Source: a bacterium (lineage in GTDB: Bacteria; Gemmatimonadota; Glassbacteria; GWA2-58-10). From it: a DNA stretch of 20,429 bases. The stretch covers positions 1 through 20,429 of the forward strand of contig JAJFUG010000086.1 of assembly GCA_021372515.1 (NCBI GenBank). The letters are read 5' to 3'. The position numbers and the translations under genes are program-made. This document shows, one piece after another, positions 7,586 to 14,308 of the stretch; position 1 is the first letter of the stretch; each line of letters begins with the position of its first letter. The notes beneath the pieces are model-generated. The model saw nothing but the letters and a program-made list of their open reading frames with translations, ran no database searches and was not told the DNA's origin.

Positions 7586-8158
7586 ATGTCAAGGCTCGGC
7601 GGCGCAGGCTGGCTTGTCCTGGCAGCCGTTCTATTCTGCGGCGGCCTGCGGGCGCAGTCGCCCGCCGCGGCGGACAGTCTGCCCCAGTTCCAGCAGTTGC
7701 CGCCGGGGTTCATGGACTCGACCCTGACCGACTCGATCTCGGGGGTGAGCCATCGCAAATCCCCCTCCGGGGCCTTGCTGCGGGCGCTGGCACTGCCCGG
7801 CTGGGGCCAGTTCTACACCGGCCACCCGGTGCGGGGCGGCCTGGCGGCGGCGCTCGAAACCGGCTTTTTCGTGATGATGGCGCGCAAGTTCAGCGACCGC
7901 AACAGCCAGCGTGACCGTCTGCACGCCCTGGAACGCGCCAACGGCCCGGACTGGCCGGTGGATGACCCGGAGCGCGTGGCCCTGAACGAGCACGTCAAGA
8001 GCCTCAATCGCAAGGCCGGCGACTACATGGCCTACGGCATCACCACCCTGGTGCTGAGCCTGGTTGACTCCTACGTGAGCGCCCACCTGTACCAGTTCGA
8101 CCGGAATTTCTACGCCTGCCAGGGTTCCACCCGCCTGGCCCTTCACCTGGAGTTCTGA
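7586..8158 (+). CDS. DUF5683 domain-containing exported or membrane protein
   Basis: A 190-residue protein with an N-terminal signal sequence (WLVLAAVLFCGGLRAQ, cleavage near A23) and the DUF5683 hallmark ALALPGWGQFYTGHPVRGGL (about 68-86). A hydrophobic segment follows (ALETGFFVMMA). A charged stretch is next (about 100-143), then a second helix YGITTLVLSLVDSYVSAHLYQF (about 150-171). The family is found mainly in Bacteroidota and related phyla, and its function is unknown. The chosen ATG at 7586 begins directly before the signal peptide. An earlier ATG at 7478 would run through the signal peptide region of the divergent gene on the other strand and is rejected. The ribosome site is only a G-rich GGGCGGG close to the start. 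Confidence 0.85.
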   Translation: MSRLGGAGWLVLAAVLFCGGLRAQSPAAADSLPQFQQLPPGFMDSTLTDSISGVSHRKSPSGALLRALALPGWGQFYTGHPVRGGLAAALETGFFVMMARKFSDRNSQRDRLHALERANGPDWPVDDPERVALNEHVKSLNRKAGDYMAYGITTLVLSLVDSYVSAHLYQFDRNFYACQGSTRLALHLEF

Positions 8159-8161
8159 ACG

Positions 8162-8191
8162 AAAAAGCCGGTGCGGGGTGACCCGGCCGGC
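8162..8191 (-). terminator. terminator of the CheY-like gene
   Basis: On the minus strand, GCCGG (8191-8187) and CCGGC (8171-8167) enclose an inner GGG/CCC pairing, and TTTTT follows (8166-8162). It is placed 30 bases after the CheY-like stop codon. Confidence 0.65.
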
Positions 8192-8221
8192 CTCAATCCA
8201 GTTCATTCCTGATACGGTTGT

Positions 8222-8602
8222 CTATTTCTCCTGCAACACCTGCTCCACCATCCCCCGCAGCGCCTCGGGAGTGAAAGGCTTGCGCAGATAGGCCCGCACC
8301 CCTTTGGCGGTCAGTTCCTCGATCCGGGTGCGGCTGCCCTCGGTGGAGACTATCACCACCGGCACCGACGCGATCAGGCCCTCTTTGGCCATCTGCTCGA
8401 TCATCTCGATCCCGTTCATCACCGGCATGTTGATGTCTGCGAACACCAGATCGACCCATTCCCTGCGCAGAATATCGAGGGCCTCCTGACCGTTCCCGGC
8501 GTGCCAGAGCTCTCCGACCGGTATCTCGGCGATGCGCAACGTTTTGGCTATAACCGCCCGGATCGTTTCCGAGTCATCCACGATGAGTATATTGTAGGCC
8601 AT
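8222..8602 (-). CDS. stand-alone CheY-like response regulator receiver
   Basis: A 126-residue single receiver domain with no output domain, so it should pass a phosphorylation signal by protein contact. Visible features are the acidic pocket D9-D10 (ILIVDDSE), the phospho-accepting D56 in DLVFADINMPVMNG, the conserved T87 in VIVSTEGS, and K108 followed by PF in LRKPFTPEAL. The ATG at 8602 has GAGGG 6 bases upstream. The upstream ATG at 8626 lies almost on the predicted transcription start and is rejected. No histidine kinase or chemotaxis gene is nearby, so its partner is unknown. The gene has its own promoter and terminator and is therefore monocistronic. Confidence 0.93.
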   Translation of the reverse strand: MAYNILIVDDSETIRAVIAKTLRIAEIPVGELWHAGNGQEALDILRREWVDLVFADINMPVMNGIEMIEQMAKEGLIASVPVVIVSTEGSRTRIEELTAKGVRAYLRKPFTPEALRGMVEQVLQEK

Positions 8603-8630
8603 GCCTCTCCCTCGCTTGGGGTTCATAATT

Positions 8631-8639
8631 ATTATATCA
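8631..8639 (-). promoter_or_regulatory. extended -10 promoter of the CheY-like gene
   Basis: On the minus strand the sequence is TGATATAAT, that is TGn followed directly by a perfect TATAAT (8636-8631). There is no good -35 box at 17 bases, which fits an extended -10 promoter. The predicted start near 8624 leaves a leader of about 22 bases that contains the ribosome site. Confidence 0.65.
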
Positions 8640-8933
8640 TACTCCCGGCAGGCGCGCCACTAAAATGTAAAAAAAATATGCGCGTGTTTCCAGTCCACCA
8701 CGATCCGGGCACACACCCGCGCTCCGGGACCGCACAAATCCGGAACTCCCGCCCCTGCACCGGTGCTCCCGCCGGATTTTCACCGTGAAACGGGAAAGCC
8801 GTACCTGTCTGAATGTCAGTGTTGTCCGCAGAGTTGAGTAATTACGATAATTAGTTATTTCTATTACATTTATCGCCATATGGAAAATAATTATTTGTAT
8901 TTGCCGCAACAAGAGGATTTTGGTCGATTATCC

Positions 8934-8962
8934 TTGTCAGACACTTTCTCGGAATTTATTAT
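8934..8962 (+). promoter_or_regulatory. sigma70 promoter of the MerR-type gene
   Basis: TTGTCA (8934-8939) and TATTAT (8957-8962) are separated by exactly 17 bases. The predicted start near 8969 leaves a leader of about 89 bases before the ATG at 9058. The spacing is that of a normal promoter, not the 19-20 bases of promoters typically activated by MerR proteins. Confidence 0.7.
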
Positions 8963-8968
8963 AGTGTC
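8940..8968. promoter_or_regulatory. candidate operator: inverted repeat across the MerR promoter
   Basis: GACACT (8940-8945) and AGTGTC (8963-8968) are perfect inverted halves separated by 17 bases. They cover the spacer, the -10 box and the start site. The left half also overlaps a small TGTCAGACA palindrome. This is where an autorepressor would bind. The link to the downstream MerR protein is an inference from position only. Confidence 0.4.
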
Positions 8969-9057
8969 CAAAACCTGCTCTCCTCCTCCCCCGGAGGGCA
9001 TACGGTCACGGCATCTCTGAGTATCACCTGGTCCAGAACAGGGACGGGAGAAAGATT

Positions 9058-9519
9058 ATGTATTCGAAAATCGGTAAGGTGGCAATGCAGGTCGGACTCT
9101 CGATCAAAAGAATACGGGAGTACGAGAAGGAAGGCTTTCTGAGGCCGGCGCGTTGCGAATCGAGCAACCAGAGGCTGTACAGCGAATTCGAAATCAACCA
9201 GATCCTTCAGATCAAAAAACTGATCCACGAGCGCGGCATGACCGTGGAGGGCATCCGGTATCTGCTCAACCTCGCCCCCTGCTGGTCGATTTTCGGCTGC
9301 GATAGCACCTCCGAGTGCGAGGCCTTTCAGAAGCCGCACCTGCGCTGCTGGCAGATCAAGAAAACCCTGCCTGTCGGTGCGGGCTGCACCGGCCAGTGTG
9401 AGATCTGCCCGGTTTTCCTGGCCCGCTCGGCCGATATCCGGCCCCTGTTCGAAAAGACCCCGAACATCGAGGGCGGCGAGGCCGAGGTGGAGGAAACCCC
9501 GCTGCGGGCGATAGGCTGA
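9058..9519 (+). CDS. MerR-family regulator with C-terminal two-CW cysteine cluster
   Basis: A 153-residue DNA-binding regulator. Residues 1-70 form a MerR-type winged helix: helix-turn-helix at about 4-23, then IREYEKEGFLRPAR, NQRLYSEFEINQI and the helix GMTVEGIRYLLN. The usual long dimerisation helix and short metal loop are replaced by a cysteine-rich tail: C75-W76, C81, C87, C97-W98, C110, C114 and C117. The paired CW dipeptides match the 'two-CW' cysteine pattern seen in small proteins of several anaerobic phyla. It may bind a metal or an iron-sulfur cluster and sense redox or metal, but this is not shown. GGGAG lies 7 bases before the ATG. The gene is monocistronic, with its own promoter, possible operator and terminator. 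Its target genes are unknown and autoregulation is likely. Confidence 0.88.
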   Translation: MYSKIGKVAMQVGLSIKRIREYEKEGFLRPARCESSNQRLYSEFEINQILQIKKLIHERGMTVEGIRYLLNLAPCWSIFGCDSTSECEAFQKPHLRCWQIKKTLPVGAGCTGQCEICPVFLARSADIRPLFEKTPNIEGGEAEVEETPLRAIG

Positions 9520-9550
9520 ACAGCCAGCGGACCGGATGTATCGAAAATAA

Positions 9551-9587
9551 AGAGGCGCACCGTTCACGCGGTGCGCCTCTTGTTTTT
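9551..9587 (+). terminator. strong terminator, probably bidirectional
   Basis: AGAGGCGCACC (9551-9561) pairs with GGTGCGCCTCT (9570-9580), with one further G-C pair inside, and TGTTTTT follows on the plus strand. On the minus strand the hairpin is followed by TTATTTT, so it can also end the convergent hydrolase transcript. Confidence 0.88.
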
Positions 9588-9606
9588 ACGTCAGACTGAC
9601 GGGCTG

Positions 9607-11739
9607 TTACAGTCCCTGCATCAGCTCGGGCAGCCAGAGGCCCTCGGCCGAGGCGGCGGCGAAACGCAGGTTCGCCCCCAGGCCGAGCGCGGAGGCGTGA
9701 CCGGTGAACCAGCCCTGGTCCAGGCTGGCGCCCGGATTGAGCAGCACCACCGGCTTGCGCGCCAGAAGCAAGGCCGCGGTGCGGAAACCGCCCACCCGCT
9801 GGAGCGAGCCCACCGGCAGAAGGTCCAGCAGTTCCTTGTCGTAGACCGGGTCTTTACGGTCCAGGTCGATTAGGGCCATATCGGCCGCGCCCGAGACCGC
9901 ACCGGCGAAAGCCGCGCTCAGGCCGCAGCGGCTGAGGCCCGCCAGGGCCAGCGGTTCGCCCGGCCAGCTCTTGCGCGCCCAGGCCAGGGCGGTCAGGATA
10001 TCCTGGATCGCCTCGAGGCCATTGCCGCGGTTGTAAGCCCAGGGCCAGCTGAATGACTCCCAGGTCTTGCGGGGAATATTCAGCTCGCCGGAGGCGAAGC
10101 CGCCCACCCGGACCACGCGCCAGCCTTTCTGCACCAGCGGGGCGATCCAGGGGCGCAGGCCGGAATCGCCGGGCAGGGCCACGCCGCCCACCTCCTCCGG
10201 GTAGACCAGCACCAGGGCGCCCCTGGCTTTCACCGGGGGTTCCACCACCTCCAGGCCGATACAGTCCCCCTTGCCGGAGCGTCCCAGCCTGAGGCTGTTG
10301 ACAGCCAGGCCCGCCACCTTGCGGCTTGAGGGTTCGCTCTCCAGCAACGCGGAGGCCTGCGGGCTTTCCACGCTCAAGAGCAGCCCCAGCGCCTTGCCGT
10401 AGCTGCCTGCGAACTTGTCCAGGTCCTGCCGCCCGGCGGGGACAGCCGCCTGGAACTGGCCCTCCGAGGCCTCGACCCACCCGGCGATTATGCGCTCCGG
10501 CTCACGGGCCGTGTCGGGAAGGATATGCTCCGGGAAGACCCGCAGATCGCCCAGGCCGGCCAGCTCGGGCGCCACAGGCACCGGTTTTTCGATAACCGGC
10601 CCGGCCGCGGCCAGGTGCTTGGAGAAAAAAGCATACACCGCGGCGCGCGTGAGCGCGTTGTAGTTGTGCCCGCCCTGGATATGGACATTGGCCAGGCTGT
10701 CGGCCGCGCCGTAGAGAGCGTAATACTTTTGGATGAACGGGTACTCCCGCACCGGGCACTGGCTGGTCCAGGGGTCCTCGCTGGCCGAGCAGAGGATCAG
10801 CGGGCGCGGGGCGAAAGCGGCAGCCAGTTCCACGGTGGTGGCGTCCCGCCAGAGGCCGGGGCTGTTCTCGCACAGGCAGCCGGGGTGTTTTTTCATCCCG
10901 ATTATGTTGACCGGCGCGGCCACCTTGATCCGCTGGTCCACGGTCATGAGCAGGATAGTCTGCGAGGCGCCGCCCGAGGCCCCGGTGCAGCCGATCCGGG
11001 TCGAGTCCACCTCGGGCAGGGAGGAGAGAAAATCCACCGCCCGCATGGCGTTCCAGACCTGCATCCCGGCCAGGTTCATCCCATAGAGACCGGGTTCAGG
11101 GAAATCGAATGTCCCGCGCCACTGCCGCGGCTCGTAGGGCGCGGGCTTGTCGGCCACGAGCTGCGCGCGGCTCTTGTTTTCATCGTGGGGCAACTGGAAA
11201 CAGTCGTTGTAGCCCACCATGTCGATGGAGAATACGGCGAAGCCCATGCGGGCGAAATCCATGCAGCGCCCGGGGATGGAGCCGTCCACCGAGTTGTTCA
11301 GACGGCCGTAAAACCAGTGCCCGTGCGGACAGAGCACGGCCGGGAAAGGTCCCTTGCCCTGGGCCGGAAGGTAGAGGTTGCCGGTGGCCATGTAGCCGGG
11401 CAGGCTCTCGAAATAGACCTTGGCCACCTTGAACCCGGGCCCCTCTTTCCAGTCGAACACCTTGGCGTTGAGCGGGTTGCGCTCCGGCAGGGGCCAGAGC
11501 CCCAGGCTGAGCTGCACCGACTGGCGCAGTTCGGCGCGGCGAACCTCCCAGGCCTCGCGCCCGCCCAGGGGCGGGATACGCAGGGCGGCGTCGAAATGGT
11601 CGGCGTCCATCAGACTCGCGGCCCGGGTGTCGGACTGCGGCAACTGCCCCCGGGCGCTCCCGGCGGCGAACATCGAGACGAGGACCAGGGCACAGGCCAA
11701 CGCTTTCAAAAAATCCGTCGTTCTCAACTCAAGACGCAT
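9607..11739 (-). CDS. secreted tandem alpha/beta hydrolase (acetyl-xylan-esterase-like)
   Basis: A 710-residue exported protein with a signal peptide of about 31 residues (LKALACALVLVSMFAAGSARG). The first half resembles the acetyl xylan esterase/dienelactone-hydrolase type of serine hydrolase. It has an AVLCPHGHWF oxyanion segment (H139, H141) and nucleophile S255 in GASGGASQT. D322 in SASEDPW and H358 in IQGGHNY complete a plausible triad. The second half (about 500-710) looks like another alpha/beta hydrolase fold, with ALAGLSRCGLSAA giving a second nucleophile-elbow S603 and a possible D673-H681 region. Likely action is on esters or glycan-linked acyl groups outside the cytoplasm, but the substrate is unknown. 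The ATG at 11739 has GGAGG 6 bases upstream. The longer frame to 11787 lacks signal-peptide logic. The gene is divergent from the toroid lipoprotein gene. Confidence 0.85.
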   Translation of the reverse strand: MRLELRTTDFLKALACALVLVSMFAAGSARGQLPQSDTRAASLMDADHFDAALRIPPLGGREAWEVRRAELRQSVQLSLGLWPLPERNPLNAKVFDWKEGPGFKVAKVYFESLPGYMATGNLYLPAQGKGPFPAVLCPHGHWFYGRLNNSVDGSIPGRCMDFARMGFAVFSIDMVGYNDCFQLPHDENKSRAQLVADKPAPYEPRQWRGTFDFPEPGLYGMNLAGMQVWNAMRAVDFLSSLPEVDSTRIGCTGASGGASQTILLMTVDQRIKVAAPVNIIGMKKHPGCLCENSPGLWRDATTVELAAAFAPRPLILCSASEDPWTSQCPVREYPFIQKYYALYGAADSLANVHIQGGHNYNALTRAAVYAFFSKHLAAAGPVIEKPVPVAPELAGLGDLRVFPEHILPDTAREPERIIAGWVEASEGQFQAAVPAGRQDLDKFAGSYGKALGLLLSVESPQASALLESEPSSRKVAGLAVNSLRLGRSGKGDCIGLEVVEPPVKARGALVLVYPEEVGGVALPGDSGLRPWIAPLVQKGWRVVRVGGFASGELNIPRKTWESFSWPWAYNRGNGLEAIQDILTALAWARKSWPGEPLALAGLSRCGLSAAFAGAVSGAADMALIDLDRKDPVYDKELLDLLPVGSLQRVGGFRTAALLLARKPVVLLNPGASLDQGWFTGHASALGLGANLRFAAASAEGLWLPELMQGL

Positions 11740-11833
11740 CTGCTCCCTCCGGGTTCCGGTTCCGGCTTGTCGAGCCGCGGCCCGCATTCACTGTCCGTCC
11801 GCGGTGTAAGGATTCGGGTTCTGTTATATGGTT

Positions 11834-11862
11834 ATTCTACCGCAACACGCCGCGCCGGGCAA
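11834..11862 (-). promoter_or_regulatory. sigma70 promoter of the alpha/beta hydrolase gene
   Basis: On the minus strand, TTGCCC (11862-11857) and TAGAAT (11839-11834) are separated by 17 bases. The predicted start near 11827 leaves a leader of about 88 bases. Confidence 0.55.
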
Positions 11863-11877
11863 GGGAATCGCTGCCCT

Positions 11878-11906
11878 TTGACAGGGGCGGCCTTTGAGCT
11901 TAAATT
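11878..11906 (+). promoter_or_regulatory. sigma70 promoter of the toroid lipoprotein gene
   Basis: A consensus TTGACA (11878-11883) is followed 17 bases later by TAAATT (11901-11906). The predicted start near 11913 is about 38 bases before the ATG. It lies back to back with the divergent hydrolase promoter: the two -35 boxes are 15 bases apart. Confidence 0.65.
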
Positions 11907-11950
11907 GCCCAGGCCAAAACATTTCCGTTCATTCCACCCCAGGGGGTTAA

Positions 11951-13750
11951 ATGAAATTCCGGACCGGCTTTATCCTCGCGCTCACAATCATTTTAGCCTG
12001 CTCGAACGGGGCGGACAGACATTCCACTCCTGCCGCGGCTCCGGCGGACACCGCCCCCGCGAGCAGCTCCCTGCACCCGACAGCGGCCTGGCTCCTGGCC
12101 TGCCGCTCCGGGCAAGGCGGCTTCGGCTGGTTCCCCGGGGACTCGGCCTTTGTCAGCACCACCGGCATGGCCCTGGAGGCCCTGGCCGACCTGGGGGCCC
12201 TGGACAGCCTGACGGATAAGGACGCCCTGATAACCTGGCTGCGCGGCCGTCAATCTGTGGACGGCGGGTTCAGCGAAGCCGAGGGCTGGTACGGCGCTGG
12301 GTTCAAGCTGCCCTGGGGCTCGGAAAGCGCTCTGGAGCCGACCTACTGGGCGCTGCGCGGCCTGGAGATTCTGGGCGCCGCCCCGGCCGACCCGGCCAAA
12401 GCCGCCGCGTTCATCCGGGCCCGCCAGAAACGCGACGGCGCCTATGACGCCAGCGAGTACACCCTGGGCCAGCCGGACGAGGGCGTCTACACAACCTGCT
12501 GGGCCCTGCAGGCGCTACGTATCCTGGCCCAGCCGGCTCCGGACTCGGCCCGCTGTGTGGCCTGGCTGCGCGCGCAGCAGCACACCACATTCCGGCGCGG
12601 CGGGTTCGGCCTCAGCCCGGACAATTTCTATTTCTCCACCGTGCTGGGCACCTATTACGGCGTGCAGGCCCTGGCCGTGCTGGGGGCCGCGCCCGAGGAC
12701 CCCGACAGCGCCCGCCGTTTCCTGCTGAGCGCGTTCGGCCAGGAGCCGGACGGCGGGTTCGAGACCGGGCACGGGGACGGCTGGAACGGGTACGACCACT
12801 ACTCGCGGATGGAGGACACCCAGGCCGCAGTGGCCGCCCTGGCCCTGCTGGGCCATCCCCTGGCCGACAGCGACACCAGCCGCGCCGCCCGCCCGTCCAC
12901 CGACTGCGCCGCCTGGATCGCGGGCACGCAGAACCGGGACGGCGGGTTCGGACGGTTCGGCGTGACCGACCAGACCCCGCTCGCTCCGCCCAGCGAGCTG
13001 CGTGCCACCTGGGCCGCCGTGCGCGGCCTCACCCTGCTGGGCCGACCGGTGCCGCGCCCGGCCCAGCCGCTGCCCCCGGTGGAGCCGTTCAAGGTGCACG
13101 CCTGCGTGAACCGCCACCCGGTGGTCAACTGCGATGACCCGCTGGACGTGTGGGCGTTCCGCCGTATCGCCGCGCCGATCTACTACCATTACCTGGCCGC
13201 CACCGGCAGCCGGACCGAAGCGGTCGGGATGCTGAGCCGCTGGACCCGCGCCGCGGTGGGACCCGAAAATTACCAGGGCGAGCGGCGTGCTCTCCGCGCC
13301 CGCCGCTACCTGGCCCACTCCTGGGGCCAGTGCGGCACCATGAGCCTGGTCCTTCAGGCCCTGGCCACAAGCGTGGACCACGCCGCCCGCGGGGCCTACG
13401 CTTTCGGGGATGCCAACTGCGAGGTGCTGCTTCAGGAGGACGGCTGGGATAAGCCGCACTGGGTCGATTTCATCCCGTTCACCAACGAGTTCATCCCCGC
13501 GGGCACGCTCACCCCGGAGGGCACCCGCAACGGCTGGAGCGCCCTGGACCTGGTGATAAACAGCCGCCGCCGCGAGCTGAACCTCAACTACATCTCGCTC
13601 ACCCGCCTGGGCGACCAGCGCTACTGGCGGGTCTGGATGCAGGCGGTGGATGTTACGACCGGCAAGCTCACCGATGAGGCCTGCATCGATACGAGCATGA
13701 CCTACGGTGACCCGGTGCCGCTCAAGATGTACCCCGACGGGAGCTGGTGA
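11951..13750 (+). CDS. lipoprotein with terpenoid-cyclase-like toroid and transglutaminase-like C-terminal region
   Basis: A 599-residue lipoprotein (signal peptide ending ILAC, Cys 17) placed on the outer face of a membrane. Residues about 40-365 hold six helical-pair repeats of the prenyltransferase/squalene-cyclase (alpha6/alpha6 toroid) type. They are marked by GQGGFGW (54-60), VDGGF (103-107), RDGAY (161-165), RGGFG (216-220), PDGGF (266-270) and RDGGFGRFG (329-337). The C-terminal third contains SWGQCGTMSLVLQALATSV with C461, then GDANCEVLLQEDGW and HWVDF with D506. The order and spacing resemble a transglutaminase/cysteine-protease core, but the expected His is D487 or N489. It is probably a polymer- or glycan-binding or processing protein, and activity is unproven. 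The ATG follows AGGGGG with 4 bases spacing. It has its own promoter and terminator. Confidence 0.75.
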   Translation: MKFRTGFILALTIILACSNGADRHSTPAAAPADTAPASSSLHPTAAWLLACRSGQGGFGWFPGDSAFVSTTGMALEALADLGALDSLTDKDALITWLRGRQSVDGGFSEAEGWYGAGFKLPWGSESALEPTYWALRGLEILGAAPADPAKAAAFIRARQKRDGAYDASEYTLGQPDEGVYTTCWALQALRILAQPAPDSARCVAWLRAQQHTTFRRGGFGLSPDNFYFSTVLGTYYGVQALAVLGAAPEDPDSARRFLLSAFGQEPDGGFETGHGDGWNGYDHYSRMEDTQAAVAALALLGHPLADSDTSRAARPSTDCAAWIAGTQNRDGGFGRFGVTDQTPLAPPSELRATWAAVRGLTLLGRPVPRPAQPLPPVEPFKVHACVNRHPVVNCDDPLDVWAFRRIAAPIYYHYLAATGSRTEAVGMLSRWTRAAVGPENYQGERRALRARRYLAHSWGQCGTMSLVLQALATSVDHAARGAYAFGDANCEVLLQEDGWDKPHWVDFIPFTNEFIPAGTLTPEGTRNGWSALDLVINSRRRELNLNYISLTRLGDQRYWRVWMQAVDVTTGKLTDEACIDTSMTYGDPVPLKMYPDGSW

Positions 13751-13774
13751 GTCTTAAGATCGATCTCAGGAACG

Positions 13775-13814
13775 AAAAGGCCGGGAGCGGATACAGTCCG
13801 TCCCCGGCCTTTTT
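13775..13814 (+). terminator. strong terminator after the toroid lipoprotein gene
   Basis: AAAAGGCCGGG pairs with CCCGGCCTTTT, with an inner CGGA/TCCG stem inside a 5-base loop, and the T run follows. The symmetric A and T runs make it usable in both directions. Confidence 0.88.
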
Positions 13815-13836
13815 CGCTATCTTGATTCGCCGTCGC

Positions 13837-13862
13837 GTGGGGCGGCTGTCCAGCCGCCCCAC
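13837..13862. repeat. perfect 11-bp GC hairpin
   Basis: GTGGGGCGGCT and AGCCGCCCCAC form a perfect stem with loop GTCC. It has no T run, so it is not a terminator. It resembles the nearby palindromic repeats in layout but lacks their CTACG tail. Confidence 0.55.
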
Positions 13863-13898
13863 ATCGGGCTGAAGGCTTAGAGTATAACACCGGGGATT

Positions 13899-13923
13899 GG
13901 GCACGCTGCGGCGTGCCCCTTGT
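13899..13923 (+). repeat. palindromic repeat, CCCCTACG family (copy 2, diverged)
   Basis: GGGCACGC and GCGTGCCC form an 8-bp stem with loop TGCG. The stem is followed by CTTGT instead of CTACG. Confidence 0.55.
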
Positions 13924-14201
13924 ATATTGGTGTGTGCATCCGCTTGAATGCTTGAGCTCTGCGGAGCTGCGCCTTTTTCATCCGCGGCCCGCCGGGCCGC
14001 TCGGGGGCCGTATGTTTGAGCCTCTCAGGGGGAGCGGAGTAATTGCCCTGCGCACACCGAAACCATTCAGAGCGTCATGGACGGGCGGGCGATTCGCGGC
14101 AGCGCCGCCCGCGACCAGAGGCAGCGTGAAAAATCCCTGTGCACTCCGTGGGCGTTAAGACAGCCGATGCCTGTGCGAGTTTACGGCCCCAATGGCTTCT
14201 G

Positions 14202-14227
14202 GTTCTCTTGGCCGTAACCAAGAGAAC
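14202..14227. repeat. 10-bp hairpin with alternative pairing
   Basis: GTTCTCTTGG and CCAAGAGAAC pair perfectly around the loop CCGTAA, and outer CTTC and GAAG can extend the stem. The loop side (GGCCGTAA, 14210-14217) is also the inverse complement of TTACGGCC at 14181-14188, so a competing hairpin is possible. Confidence 0.5.
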
Positions 14228-14240
14228 ATTGAAGTCTTTC

Positions 14241-14265
14241 GGGCACGGCGTGCCGTGCCCCTACG
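14241..14265 (+). repeat. palindromic repeat, CCCCTACG family (copy 3)
   Basis: GGGCACGGC and GCCGTGCCC form a 9-bp perfect stem with a 2-base loop, followed by CTACG. It lies 44 bases beyond the methyltransferase stop codon, in the converging gap. Confidence 0.65.
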
Positions 14266-14308
14266 CAAAACTGCGTCCTCGACCGCATGGCCGGCCCCCG
14301 GGCCCGTC

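Larger units (their letters stand above)
8603..9057. other. divergent regulatory region between CheY-like and MerR genes
   Basis: No coding frame is supported here. The region holds the CheY-like promoter at its left end and the MerR promoter at its right. Between them is an AT-rich block (about 8838-8905) with two TAATTA copies separated by CGA, which could be an UP-element-like or protein-binding tract. The stretch 8690-8800 shows no recognisable signal. Confidence 0.5.
13751..14308. other. gene-free convergent region rich in hairpins
   Basis: This is the gap between the converging toroid and methyltransferase genes. No frame has coding character. It holds one terminator, a GC hairpin at 13837-13862, two CCCCTACG-family repeats, a GCGGCCC/GGGCCGC hairpin near 13983-13999, and an A/T-mixed hairpin at 14202-14227. 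Confidence 0.6.

Noticed and set aside
10525-12219. A 564-residue open frame on the plus strand across the alpha/beta hydrolase gene
   Set aside because: It is antisense to a gene with a signal peptide, catalytic motifs and ribosome site, has no protein-like domain, and is explained by the scarcity of stop codons in GC-rich DNA. The 418-residue frame at 1105-2361 is the same kind of shadow of the adaptor gene.
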